DNA of 55,609 bases from Carboxylicivirga sp. (GTDB lineage: Bacteria > Bacteroidota > Bacteroidia > Bacteroidales > Marinilabiliaceae): the NCBI GenBank assembly GCA_025210475.1, contig JAOARW010000005.1:1-55609 (forward strand), in the 5' to 3' direction. A program made the translations under genes and the position numbers. This document shows, one piece after another, positions 43,705 to 51,922 of the stretch; positions within the stretch are counted from its first letter, which is position 1; the number at the start of each line of letters is the position of its first letter. The notes under the pieces were generated by a model. The model was not told the DNA's origin. It was given only the letters and a program-made list of their open reading frames with translations, and did no database searches.

Positions 43705-43983
43705 ATGAAAACCATATTGAAAGTAGAATTTGATTATGCCAGATTAAAAGGATTTACAATTGAAAATCCGGGACATCTTCCTGTAAGTGGTGAAATATTT
43801 ACCTGTCAATGGGAGGATTTTATAAAAGATAGTGCAATGGTGAAACTAATTGATGAAATTGAAGAAGATGAGTGTTTTATGGTTGAAAGAAATTTCAGCA
43901 AATACAGCAAGGATGAATCAATGTGTTTTATTGTACTGCACCTTTCAAAAGACTATAAAAAGTATTTTTCAGATAAGAAGTAA
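43705..43983 (+). CDS. Small hypothetical protein, plus strand
   Basis: This 92-residue acidic protein begins MKTILKVEFDYARLKGF and has a strand-rich first half and a helical middle (KLIDEIEEDE). It is not recognised. Apart from the integrase it is the only convincing plus-strand gene of the element, placed opposite the structured RNA region, which suggests independent expression, perhaps in the integrated state. It converges on the Rpn-like gene; a hairpin terminator lies between them. Confidence 0.6.
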   Translation: MKTILKVEFDYARLKGFTIENPGHLPVSGEIFTCQWEDFIKDSAMVKLIDEIEEDECFMVERNFSKYSKDESMCFIVLHLSKDYKKYFSDKK

Positions 43984-43991
43984 ATAGCAAT

Positions 43992-44022
43992 AAAAAACCC
44001 GATACCAAAACTGATACCGGGG
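43992..44022 (-). terminator. Terminator of the Rpn-like gene
   Basis: On the minus strand CCCGGTA and TATCGGG form a 7-bp stem with one G-U pair, followed by TTTTTT. It lies 6 bp after the stop of the 44028-44936 gene. Confidence 0.75.
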
Positions 44023-44027
44023 TGAAA

Positions 44028-44936
44028 TTATTTTATTATCGTGTCTTTAATGCGAGTTTTTTTACGAAGTTGCGCAACCTGCTTTGCGCTTAATCCGGTC
44101 ATTTTGCAGATATAATCATCTGTAGCACCTTCATTAATCATGTTTACTGCAATCCGCTTTACAGCTGATGATTCCAATTCACGCCTTGCCTCTGCAAAAG
44201 CATCTTTCGTTTGTACTGAAACTGTTTCCATAATCTCATCAATTTTATCTGATTCCATATCAGAAACTTTGTACAAATATAATGCTATTTTCTGAAAGAT
44301 TGTTTCGTCAATTTCCTTCAACTGGCTGAACATCTGCCGAGCCAAATCAGGGTTATTCTTGATAAATCCAATAAGATTATCGCTTCGCTTCATAAACCAC
44401 ACTGCTACTTTTACACTTGGTCGCTTAAAGTGTCGTATGATAGCATGGTCTTCAATATCTTTTGTGTCGAAAAGGGCATAATCAAACAAAGGCACAAAGC
44501 GTTTAAGTACCTCCGGAACCTGAACAAAACCCGAATCAGTCCATTTTCTTTTACCATGATAAAACACCATAGTTATTACAGGTGTGAGTTTTTGTTTATT
44601 GGCTACCTGATTCTCCCAAACATTCAGAATGTATCGCAACAACTGTAAGTGTATGTTTTTATCTGGATAGCTTTTGTGTTCGTACAGTAAAGAAACTTTA
44701 ATATCGGTATGACCAAACAGCATATTGCATGATATATCTTTGAAGTAGGGTGCAAGTTCCTGGTCAACATATTCGGTTGGGTCATACTCCAGACTTTCAT
44801 TTTTAAGACCTTGCAAAATATCTTTCGGCAATGAGCCGTGAAGCAAATCGGCAAGATTCTCTTTTACTGAAAAGAGACTTTTAAAGAAATTGTCGTGAAT
44901 GTTATTGTTTTTCTGTACGTTATCGTTCTTTTTCAT
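44028..44936 (-). CDS. Rpn-family nuclease / transposase_31-like protein
   Basis: This protein of about 302 residues begins HDNFFKSLFS after a short polar leader. It carries the PD-(D/E)XK layout of recombination-promoting nucleases: DISCNMLFGHTDIKVSLLYEHKS (cited as FGHTDIKVSLLYEHKS), with D, E-x-K in LLYEHKS, then LQLLRYILNVWE and PVITMVFYHGKRKW. The C-terminus (EGATDDYICKMTGLSAKQV) looks like a helix-turn-helix. Such proteins promote RecA-independent recombination and some act in phage defence. The track start is a TTG; the ATG at 44936 is better. It is transcribed alone with its own terminator. Confidence 0.82.
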   Translation of the reverse strand: MKKNDNVQKNNNIHDNFFKSLFSVKENLADLLHGSLPKDILQGLKNESLEYDPTEYVDQELAPYFKDISCNMLFGHTDIKVSLLYEHKSYPDKNIHLQLLRYILNVWENQVANKQKLTPVITMVFYHGKRKWTDSGFVQVPEVLKRFVPLFDYALFDTKDIEDHAIIRHFKRPSVKVAVWFMKRSDNLIGFIKNNPDLARQMFSQLKEIDETIFQKIALYLYKVSDMESDKIDEIMETVSVQTKDAFAEARRELESSAVKRIAVNMINEGATDDYICKMTGLSAKQVAQLRKKTRIKDTIIK

Positions 44937-45009
44937 TCGATGCAAATGTTATAATTAATGCTATTTTGATTTTTCTAAATGCTTTTTTGTGGGCTATGGT
45001 AATTTTATA

Positions 45010-45240
45010 AAGTCGTCCTCATCCCTCACTTTTTAGCTATATATCTTATTATCAATGCAATAATTTGAGGACAATGAGGACGAGTGAGGGACGAGAGCCG
45101 TTTTTCCCTCACTCGTCCCTCATTTATCCCTCGTTCATCCCTCAGCCGTCCTCACTTATTTTTAGAGTAAAAAAATATATAGTATTAAATATCAATCTAT
45201 TAATATTTATCCTCATAGAGATTGAGGAAATGAGGACGAT
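45010..45240. other. CCTCA/GAGGA repeat cluster, candidate replication origin
   Basis: Many copies of TCCTCA, CCCTCA and their complements lie within about 230 bp: GTCCTCATCCCTCAC near 45017, GAGGACAATGAGGACGAGTG near 45067, a run of five CCTC units from about 45105 to 45155, and GAGGAAATGAGGACG near 45222. AT-rich stretches lie beside them. The cluster sits just downstream of the primase-helicase stop, which is a common place for iterons of a replication origin. Confidence 0.5.
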
Positions 45241-45286
45241 TTTTGCTTTAATACCATAGCTAAAGTAAAACTGCATAGTTGTGTAG

Positions 45287-48200
45287 TTATAATGTTATCC
45301 TTTCCAATTCAATGCCCTGGTCTTTGAGCATGTCATAATTCAGTATGTAGGCACTTGTCCGGCTTTTGCCAAACAATACATTTTTCCTACGATGTTCTAT
45401 AAATGAGCGGTGTTTCTTCAGGTACTCACCAACAACAGCTTGGTCAAGCGTAGTTAATCCTTCTTTGCGAGCTTGTTCTCTGTACAGTCCATGTATCGAG
45501 CCAACTCTCAGGTAAAGTTGTTTACTGTTGTTTTCTCCAACCACAATCTTGTAATGTACATCCTCAGTAAGTTTGTAAAGGTTAACCAATGATTGAAGCA
45601 CATGAAAATACTGCTCCACTTCATCGCTTTGATGCTGTACTGAAATGGTTAGTTTTGCGGAGCGGATTAAAGCCTGTTTTGCTGTTTGGTAATTGAATGG
45701 AAATTCTAAATCAGATTGCTCCATTAGAATTTTCATTGGTGTAAGTACCGATGAGATATTAAGTACCGTCCTACGGTCAACATTGCCATATTCCCTTGTT
45801 AGTTCATCCATGACCTCTGAACTAACGCCTGGTTCCTCTTTTGAGTAATGTTCTTCAACCAAATACCGAAAATCAAATACGGAGCAAGTAATGTTGGTAA
45901 ACTGTAAACTTTCTTCGGCTGCTTTAAATGATTTTAAATCGGAATAGTTCCCTCGATTGGTATCATCAAATTCGCCCAATAAACTACGGCTACATAAAGC
46001 AGGGTCTTGTGTAGGCAAATCCTGACCGCTAATTATACCCGAACCCCTTGGCTTTGCAATGCGTGTTTCGTTACCACCTGATTTTACACCTGTCAATTTA
46101 CCGTTTCGGTCGGCAATACCTTTTAACGCCTCTATGGTATTCTTGTGAATGCTATTCTTGTACTCATTACCCCAAAACGGATGGTTGGTCGTAGAATCCA
46201 TACTACGCTGCATACCTGTACTTGTACTTCCAGATGCAAGGTTTATACCGTCTTCCATTGGTGGCTTACCAAACATATACATGATGCTTCGGGCTGCGGT
46301 ACTCTTACCTGATTGTCGTTTCCCAAACAGGAACAGCAAAGGGAAGTACCCGAAATTGGCTTTGTAAATAAGGTCACTAAAAACGGTGGCGATATAATAA
46401 GCAATCAACAATTCAGCATTGCCGGGATAAACACTACTCATTGAAGTTGCCCATTCTCCGAAGTTCCAATTGCTGCCCTTTATCGGCTTCACATATTTTG
46501 AGTTTTCTTTGAATGGATTACCACCATCGGAACTACCAATTTTAAGAGCTTTGCCATAGGGCAGATAGAAGAAATGCAACAAATGAACCTGGCCCTGTTT
46601 GATATTCTCCTTTAGCTTATCTTTTCCATACTTGCCGATAAATTCTGCTGTGGTATTGAGTACATGAAAAGTATCGTTAATTCGTATCTGACTTTCTGGA
46701 GGAATGTTTTCAAATTCATCCATGTTGTTTATTTGTGTAGCGTGGGTAGTGATTCCGTATTCATCAATTGGATGAAAGTTTTTAGTGTAGTACAAACCAT
46801 TTGCAAATACCCAAAAGCGGTTTTCCTCATTATAACCTACACGCTCCAACTCTTTGGCTTCGGGTATTCCAAGCAGTTTAACGTTTTTAATATTGTCGAG
46901 CTGGCTATCGTTCCCATACCAAAAGAATCCATGACGGCGATGTACCTGTTTCTTGAAAGATGCAGGGGTACAAAAATCATCGGATGAAATAATAGCCAGG
47001 CGTTTTCTTCCGTATTGGCTCATCAGGCGCAAGACGTATTTCAGGTCGGTTCTACCTTGTGGGTCTTTATGGAACACACAGAATAAGGCTTCAAAAGTAA
47101 AGTTGGATATTTGTTTTGGGTTCTTTCCTTCAACCGTCCAATAAGCTCCATCTTCTTCATAAAACTGATTGGTCAGAAGGTTCTCCTGTTGTTCTTTTTT
47201 CAGCTTGATAATATCGCTGATGTTTTCCTTTTTCTTGACCTTCTTTTCGGTTGGCTGGCTGTTTTCCTTTAAGGCATCCTGCCACGCTTTTTTTGGTTTA
47301 ATCTGTTCTGAAACAAAGTCAAGGTAAACCTCCTGGTTCGTTTTGTCATAGCAGCAAATCAAAGCAGCCATACGTTTAATTACTTCCGATTTCTTTACAG
47401 GGTCATTTGCAAAGCGGTCAGCATATTCAGCCGTTTTGTAGATGATGTAATCTTCCTGTTGTTCATCGTACTGAAGAAACGTTTTGTTGTCGGCAAAAAG
47501 AGAATCGGGGTCTTGTTTTTCGGGAAGTACCAATACCGAAACATGAAATTGGTTTTTAATCAGAATCTCAGCATTTCGGCACATGGCATTTCGTCCGGCA
47601 CTATCGCCATCGTAAATAAGAGTAGCCTTGTTGGTATATTTTTTCAGGAGCTTTGTCTGAGCATTGGTAAGTGCAGTTCCACATGTCGCAACTGTATTTA
47701 CCACATCAATATCGTGCATCCGAAGTACATCGGAATAACCTTCTACTATATATGCTCTGTCATTGTTTTTAATGGCAAAGCGAGCCACATTTAAAGCATA
47801 CAGCTCATTGCCTTTAATGTAGATACTGCTTTCAGGTGTATTTAGGTACTTAACTTTCGGATTTTCATTGAGGTCACGCCCGGCGAATGCAATAGTCTGA
47901 CCTCGTGAATTGGAAACAGGAAATATCAATCGGTTTCTAAAAAAGTCATAAACGCCTTTGTCATTGCTTTTAAGTACGCCAATTTCTTCAAGTATCTCTG
48001 TTTTTAATCCTTTTTCTCTTGCATGGGCCAGTAGAGCATTGTCAATTGGAGCATAACCAATATTGAAGCTGCCGTTTTCAGGAACAGCAAGATTACGCTC
48101 CGTGATGTACTGTTGGGCATCTTTATGACTAAGCTGTTCCTGAAAGAACTTCTCAATAATACTACAAGCGATTTTCAGGCTTTCTTCATGTTTGAATTTG

Positions 48201-48508
48201 GCTTCATCCCAATTGGTACTTTTCTTCCATTCAAAATTGAGGTTCAAAAGCTTTGCACCAATTTCAACAGCTTCTTTAAACTCAACATTTTCATGCTCCT
48301 TTATAAACTCTATGGCATTACCGCCTTTATCACAACCAAAGCATTTGAAGATGCCTTTTGCCGGGTTTACACTGAATGAAGGTGTTTTTTCATTGTGAAA
48401 CGGACAACAAGCTTTGTAATTAATCCCTGCTTTCTTTAGTGTGACAAAATTGGAGACTACCTCGTAAACTTCATCATTGATTTGCTCTATGACCCTTTTT
48501 GCATCCAT
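45287..48508 (-). CDS. DnaG-type primase fused to a helicase-like ATPase
   Basis: The protein has 1073 residues. The N-terminal CHC2-type zinc finger (C35-P-F-H38, C56-F-G-C59) is followed by a primase core with toprim motifs YIVEGYSDVLRMH and LIYDGDSAGRN. The C-terminal part has a P-loop, FLFGKRQSGKSTAARSI (about residue 730), with a following asparagine/aspartate segment (FWGNEY). This is the arrangement of phage and plasmid primase-helicases of SF3/DUF927-like type. It would prime and unwind element DNA, giving the element autonomous replication. It lies next to the repeat cluster at 45010-45240 and is 3 bp from the upstream gene. It is full length. Confidence 0.9.
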   Translation of the reverse strand: MDAKRVIEQINDEVYEVVSNFVTLKKAGINYKACCPFHNEKTPSFSVNPAKGIFKCFGCDKGGNAIEFIKEHENVEFKEAVEIGAKLLNLNFEWKKSTNWDEAKFKHEESLKIACSIIEKFFQEQLSHKDAQQYITERNLAVPENGSFNIGYAPIDNALLAHAREKGLKTEILEEIGVLKSNDKGVYDFFRNRLIFPVSNSRGQTIAFAGRDLNENPKVKYLNTPESSIYIKGNELYALNVARFAIKNNDRAYIVEGYSDVLRMHDIDVVNTVATCGTALTNAQTKLLKKYTNKATLIYDGDSAGRNAMCRNAEILIKNQFHVSVLVLPEKQDPDSLFADNKTFLQYDEQQEDYIIYKTAEYADRFANDPVKKSEVIKRMAALICCYDKTNQEVYLDFVSEQIKPKKAWQDALKENSQPTEKKVKKKENISDIIKLKKEQQENLLTNQFYEEDGAYWTVEGKNPKQISNFTFEALFCVFHKDPQGRTDLKYVLRLMSQYGRKRLAIISSDDFCTPASFKKQVHRRHGFFWYGNDSQLDNIKNVKLLGIPEAKELERVGYNEENRFWVFANGLYYTKNFHPIDEYGITTHATQINNMDEFENIPPESQIRINDTFHVLNTTAEFIGKYGKDKLKENIKQGQVHLLHFFYLPYGKALKIGSSDGGNPFKENSKYVKPIKGSNWNFGEWATSMSSVYPGNAELLIAYYIATVFSDLIYKANFGYFPLLFLFGKRQSGKSTAARSIMYMFGKPPMEDGINLASGSTSTGMQRSMDSTTNHPFWGNEYKNSIHKNTIEALKGIADRNGKLTGVKSGGNETRIAKPRGSGIISGQDLPTQDPALCSRSLLGEFDDTNRGNYSDLKSFKAAEESLQFTNITCSVFDFRYLVEEHYSKEEPGVSSEVMDELTREYGNVDRRTVLNISSVLTPMKILMEQSDLEFPFNYQTAKQALIRSAKLTISVQHQSDEVEQYFHVLQSLVNLYKLTEDVHYKIVVGENNSKQLYLRVGSIHGLYREQARKEGLTTLDQAVVGEYLKKHRSFIEHRRKNVLFGKSRTSAYILNYDMLKDQGIELERITL

Positions 48509-48511
48509 CGA

Positions 48512-48802
48512 CTACCAATCTTTACCTGTCAATAATTCACGGTTGCTGCTGTCAAGGCTCATAAAGAACTCATACACGTTACCCCTGAAATCATAAAACT
48601 TATCTAACAAGTGGTAGCCCATGTCTGAACCCCAAATTTTGTAAAAGAGGGCATTTAGCTCTAACTGTGAATCCTCAATCATTTTCTGAATTTTATTGCC
48701 ATCAAACGGAATGTTGGAGTAGCCGTTTTTTTCATAGAAACTCTTTATGCGGTTGTCGAAATAAAATAACTTCGATACCGTATTAGGTGCTAATGCTATC
48801 AT
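48512..48802 (-). CDS. Hypothetical early protein
   Basis: This 96-residue protein begins MIALAPNTVSKLFYFDNRIK and is hydrophilic with aromatic residues. No family is recognised. It lies 3 bp upstream of the primase gene and 5 bp downstream of the antirepressor gene, so it belongs to the early operon and may assist replication. Confidence 0.6.
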   Translation of the reverse strand: MIALAPNTVSKLFYFDNRIKSFYEKNGYSNIPFDGNKIQKMIEDSQLELNALFYKIWGSDMGYHLLDKFYDFRGNVYEFFMSLDSSNRELLTGKDW

Positions 48803-48807
48803 GTGTT

Positions 48808-49344
48808 TTAGTTTGGAAAGTCTATTGATAATTGTCGTTTATTCATTTGCCATTCTTCAAAAGTCATCTCCTTGACTTTATTCAAAGCTTTTCGGGCTTC
48901 ATCAAGCAGCTTTTTAGTATTACCAAAGTCGTTACGGATACGCTCCACTTCTTCCATCTGTTTTTCAAGGGCAAGTTGCTTTTTCTCTAAAAACTCACTC
49001 TGGTCCGTAAAGTGATTGAACAGCGATGTGTAGCACTCCTGCTTGTATCTTACTACATTTTCTTTGGCTTCTGCTTTAACGTTTTTGGGATTAATGGTAA
49101 ACAACCAACCGAAAATATACATGTAGGGAATGCAGAACATATCGTATTGTTTTCCATCTGCTCCAACTGAGGGCTTCAAGCCCCCAACTGAACCTAAAAT
49201 TTCATCACTTTTTATTTTATCAACCTGACGTTTGTGGTCGATACCTAACGCTTCGCAAATAGGCTTTATGGGAACTTGTTTTTCTGCACCATCAATAAGT
49301 ACAATACTTACATCATTAATTTTTGCTACTGTTTTTGTTTGCAT
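48808..49344 (-). CDS. Phage antirepressor with P22_AR_N-type domain
   Basis: The protein has 178 residues. The N-terminal domain matches the phage P22 antirepressor type: VPIKPICEALGIDHKRQVDK (about 25-44), then LGSVGG, GADGKQYDMFCIPYMYIFGW and ENVVRYKQECYTSLF. A C-terminal coiled coil (about 120-165) replaces the usual second domain. Such proteins counter a repressor to trigger lytic development. Its presence supports phage rather than conjugative identity. No CI-like repressor is obvious beside it. Confidence 0.85.
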   Translation of the reverse strand: MQTKTVAKINDVSIVLIDGAEKQVPIKPICEALGIDHKRQVDKIKSDEILGSVGGLKPSVGADGKQYDMFCIPYMYIFGWLFTINPKNVKAEAKENVVRYKQECYTSLFNHFTDQSEFLEKKQLALEKQMEEVERIRNDFGNTKKLLDEARKALNKVKEMTFEEWQMNKRQLSIDFPN

Positions 49345-49411
49345 AATCGTTCTTTAATTTGAAACTTAAATAATGGCAGAGCTACCCTTGAACAACCCTG
49401 CCGAAACCGTG

Positions 49412-49747
49412 CTAATTGTCAAGGGCGGTTATTATTTGCTTTATCTCTTTATGGCTCATTGGATGAAAAATGGTTTCCAACTTTAAATCCATTGCAACGG
49501 TCAGCTCTATGCGTGACATAATGTTCTCCTTCCAATTGGGCAGAACATAAACCGCCTGGCTTTTCTTTAGAAGTTGAACACGATTGTCCAGCTTGTCAGT
49601 CCAACTCATTTTAGCAAAAGGCATTTCAATGGGATTAACAACTGCACATTTCAATGATTTTAGTTTGGCTTTTATTTTATCGGTATCAACCAAGCCTTTG
49701 GAACTGTTTTGGGGTATGTCACCACCGCATATATAAATAGTTGGCAT
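49412..49747 (-). CDS. DUF4406-like nucleoside deoxyribosyltransferase-fold protein
   Basis: This 111-residue protein has the short Rossmann-like fold of DUF4406: MPTIYICGGDI, CAVVNPIEMPF, and SQAVYVLPNWKENIMSRIE with the N/D and E residues of the nucleoside 2-deoxyribosyltransferase relatives (ELTVAM). Phage copies are thought to act on nucleotides or nucleotide signals. It belongs to the early operon. Catalytic activity is inferred from the fold. Confidence 0.75.
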   Translation of the reverse strand: MPTIYICGGDIPQNSSKGLVDTDKIKAKLKSLKCAVVNPIEMPFAKMSWTDKLDNRVQLLKKSQAVYVLPNWKENIMSRIELTVAMDLKLETIFHPMSHKEIKQIITALDN

Positions 49748-49750
49748 TCT

Positions 49751-49897
49751 CTACTTCTTTACTATGTTCACATGATTGCATAATTGGCTCTCCGGAAGAA
49801 CTTGAGTGTGTGATTTTTTCTTCAACAAAAGTTTAAAGAACGAGAACCTGATTTCCTGTTTTTTACCTTGAGCCTTTCTTTCCTTCTTTTCCTTCAT
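49751..49897 (-). CDS. Small basic hypothetical protein (48 aa)
   Basis: This short gene begins MKEKKERKAQGKKQEIRFSF and ends NHVNIVKK. It lies between the HTH gene (35 bp) and the DUF4406 gene (3 bp) in the same direction, with an ATG. Its strongly basic composition suggests nucleic-acid binding. Support is positional. Confidence 0.5.
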   Translation of the reverse strand: MKEKKERKAQGKKQEIRFSFFKLLLKKKSHTQVLPESQLCNHVNIVKK

Positions 49898-49932
49898 TGG
49901 AGTTATAGATTATTAGAACTGCATATAACCAA

Positions 49933-50259
49933 TTACACATTGCTCTTTATTTCCTCCAAGGAAGAATGACGACCAGATTTAATCCAATCCATTACTTCAT
50001 CTAATTTGAACAGTAATATCTTACCTCCCGGTTTATAGAAAGGAATCTGTTTATTATACACCCTGCCATAAATGGTTTTAACACTTTCACCTAATAGCAT
50101 GGCTAATTCGGCAGCATTAACATAGTCAAAGCCTGTTCCGGCTTTGTGTTGTACTTTTATTAGTTCTGAAACCTTTTTGTTTAGCTGTTCAAGATTCTTT
50201 AAAGTTTCAGCTTTGAAGTCGATTTGCTCCTCTATTTGTTCTTCTATTTGCTCATCCAT
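49933..50259 (-). CDS. Excisionase-like helix-turn-helix protein
   Basis: The protein has about 108 residues. A glutamate-rich N-terminus (DEQIEEQIEEQ) and a short coiled coil precede a MerR/excisionase-type HTH: YVNAAELAMLLGESVKTIYG, then GKILLFKLDEVMDWI. This is the common Bacteroidota HTH_17 type, which acts in excision or regulation of mobile elements. The open frame extends to an ATG at 50343, but that part overlaps a palindrome that looks like a regulatory site, so the ATG at 50259 is preferred. It may direct excision with the integrase. Confidence 0.78.
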   Translation of the reverse strand: MDEQIEEQIEEQIDFKAETLKNLEQLNKKVSELIKVQHKAGTGFDYVNAAELAMLLGESVKTIYGRVYNKQIPFYKPGGKILLFKLDEVMDWIKSGRHSSLEEIKSNV

Positions 50260-50326
50260 TTTCTTGCTGTTTTTTAATTCAAATTTTCGATAGCAAGTAT
50301 AGGATAGGTGCATAGCAATTTCCAAC

Positions 50327-50440
50327 GTCGGACTATCCGACATTTTTCAAATAATTTTCACACCGCACATATTCAGAATCTTACAAAGTCACTTCGTAGC
50401 CTTATCGGACACTTTTTGCTGTTTTTGTCGGATACTTTTT
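50327..50440. promoter_or_regulatory. TCGGAYA motif cluster, possible operators
   Basis: The palindrome GTCGGA-CTA-TCCGAC (50327-50341) is followed by ATCGGACACTTTTT and GTCGGATACTTTTT (about 50404 and 50426). The shared TCGGAYA half-site in the space upstream of the HTH gene suggests autoregulation or an excision-complex binding site. The palindrome could also act as a terminator stem. Confidence 0.45.
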
Positions 50441-50491
50441 TAACTCAAATGGCAATAAAAAGCAATAAATGGCAATCGGTATTTTTGCAAA

Positions 50492-51475
50492 TTATCGGGT
50501 TACAATTTCAATGATTACTTTTTCGATGTCACCTGTTGGCAAATTACGTTCCTGAAAATGCAACTTGATGACTTCAAGGTCAACCAAAAGATTCTTATCA
50601 TTTTTAACGTATGGAGCTTTATCTATGAGCCGATAGAAATATGGATTTTTGTAATTGTCCACGTCAATACCGTTTACCACACATAAAAATCGGGCAAGAG
50701 CTGAGTTTCCAACATCAATGCGATGTTTTAAACCCAAAAGCCGAAAAAGAAAGTATGCCCAAAGCACCTGTTGGGCACTTGATAGCTTTAGGATTGCTTC
50801 ATGGGTTCTTGGCTTAATTTGTTGGAGGTTAGGAAAAGCTTCAATGTTTCCATTCGATTTGAAATACTTGAGAAACTGAAGTTTCCCAAAATAGTCACAG
50901 AAGAAATTATAATAGTCCTGGGGATTTGTTGACGAAAGGTCAACGATGGGTGAGTAGTAATAAATCTCTAATGCCTTTAAATGAAAGGTCTTTTGCCTGA
51001 AACTTATTACATCTTGAAATTTGACTTGTTTTTTGCCAGGTATAAGCCATTGGAGTAATGCTTTTGGCTTAATTTGAATTTTACCGACCTGTAAATAACA
51101 AAGTTCTCCTTCGTTATTATATACTTCAAGTCTTTTGAGGTGAGTATTTGTAGGTAAGAATAAAAATGAGAAATATCGTTCCTTTATAGTTACATACCTT
51201 TGGGTGTGCTGCAAACGTTGCCTTATAATAAAGGCTTTTTCAATTATGCTATTTATATCTTCCGATTGTACGAGAAAATCATAATCAAAGAGCTTCATTA
51301 ACTCAATATGGAATGGGGCTGTAGGTAAATGGGTTAATTTCTCTACAAGGTTATCCATTTTGGATTCCCATACTGTCGATTCTTTCGCCTTCCTGTAGCC
51401 TTGCAGTAAATTCTCAAATACAGCAAGGCAATCCTTTTCAAAGTTCTCCGCAACAATTTTCTGTTCTATCATCAT
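50492..51475 (-). CDS. Unrecognised early protein at the right end of the element
   Basis: This 327-residue protein begins MMIEQKIVAENFEKDC and is mixed helical with no membrane segment or clear catalytic motif. The C-terminal half (LKHRIDVGNSALARFL, PYFYRLIDKAP) is reminiscent of helical regulatory or DNA-binding proteins found at the ends of Bacteroidota mobile elements such as RteC-like proteins, but I cannot confirm this. It is the last gene before attR and probably the first of the early operon. A possible promoter lies about 185 bp upstream. Confidence 0.62.
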   Translation of the reverse strand: MMIEQKIVAENFEKDCLAVFENLLQGYRKAKESTVWESKMDNLVEKLTHLPTAPFHIELMKLFDYDFLVQSEDINSIIEKAFIIRQRLQHTQRYVTIKERYFSFLFLPTNTHLKRLEVYNNEGELCYLQVGKIQIKPKALLQWLIPGKKQVKFQDVISFRQKTFHLKALEIYYYSPIVDLSSTNPQDYYNFFCDYFGKLQFLKYFKSNGNIEAFPNLQQIKPRTHEAILKLSSAQQVLWAYFLFRLLGLKHRIDVGNSALARFLCVVNGIDVDNYKNPYFYRLIDKAPYVKNDKNLLVDLEVIKLHFQERNLPTGDIEKVIIEIVTR

Positions 51476-51899
51476 AAGCTTCTTTTAAAATGTTAAAAAA
51501 TAATGGCTTATGATTATTCCCATGCTCAACCGAAAGCTATATCACTTTACTATCTCATAATTCTTATCTGTCTGAATAAGGTTATTTCTGTCATCTTCGT
51601 TGTACCAATGAGTTTAACCATAAGCAAAAATTTTGTGGTAAATAATTTTCATTGGCTGCAAAACTAATTTAATAGCAGAAAAAACCGGATTGAATACTAT
51701 TGAAATAAAATAGGAACGCAAAAAAGGCTAAATTGAAAAAAAATCAAAAAAAATTAATTTCTTTTTGCTCCCTTATTTTGCATTGAAAAGTATGGTAGAT
51801 TGTATGATAGGCGATTTTTAAACCCAGCTTCAAAACCTCTGTATGTGACTGTATATATGTTTATTATGAATTATTTATTTTTCGTTCGGATATACTGTA
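51476..51899. other. Non-coding right end of the element
   Basis: About 420 bp of very AT-rich sequence without a gene. It contains a possible minus-strand -7 box (TAGTTTTG at 51666-51659) for the early operon, and near the end TGTATATATG and CTGTATATACATTG, which make the inner side of attR partly palindromic. These could be arm-type binding sites of the integrase. Confidence 0.5.
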
Positions 51900-51916
51900 T
51901 ATACATTGTTATGGGG
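51900..51916. other. attR core plus the displaced end of attC-like site C
   Basis: TATACATTGT (51900-51909) repeats the left core. The following TATGGGG completes the CATTGTTA-type end of the attC-like arm, 6 bp from the stop codon of the SIR2-like cassette gene. Neighbouring sites end CCATTGTTAGCGG and CCATTGTTAGCTA, so the match with CATTGTTATGGG is direct. Confidence 0.75.
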
Positions 51917-51922
51917 TGGGCT

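Larger units (their letters stand above)
1656..51909. mobile_element. Integrated phage-like element inside an attC-like site
   Basis: The element is bounded by the 10-bp direct repeat TATACATTGT (1656-1665 and 51900-51909). A tyrosine integrase lies just inside the left end. Almost all other genes are on the minus strand: early/replication genes on the right, a defence operon in the middle, late lysis and structural genes on the left. Joining the flanks gives an arm reading ...CGCCTA, T-run, TATACATTGTTATGGGG, which matches the conserved arm of the neighbouring attC-like sites (CCATTGTTAGC) and sits directly next to the stop codon of the SIR2-like cassette gene. The boundaries are therefore supported both by the repeat and by restoration of a known local structure. 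The 10-bp repeat is short, so the exact crossover is an inference. Confidence 0.82.

Noticed and set aside
45010..45240. CRISPR array
   Set aside because: The repeats are 6-8 bp, irregularly spaced and in both orientations, with no constant repeat and spacer lengths and no cas genes.
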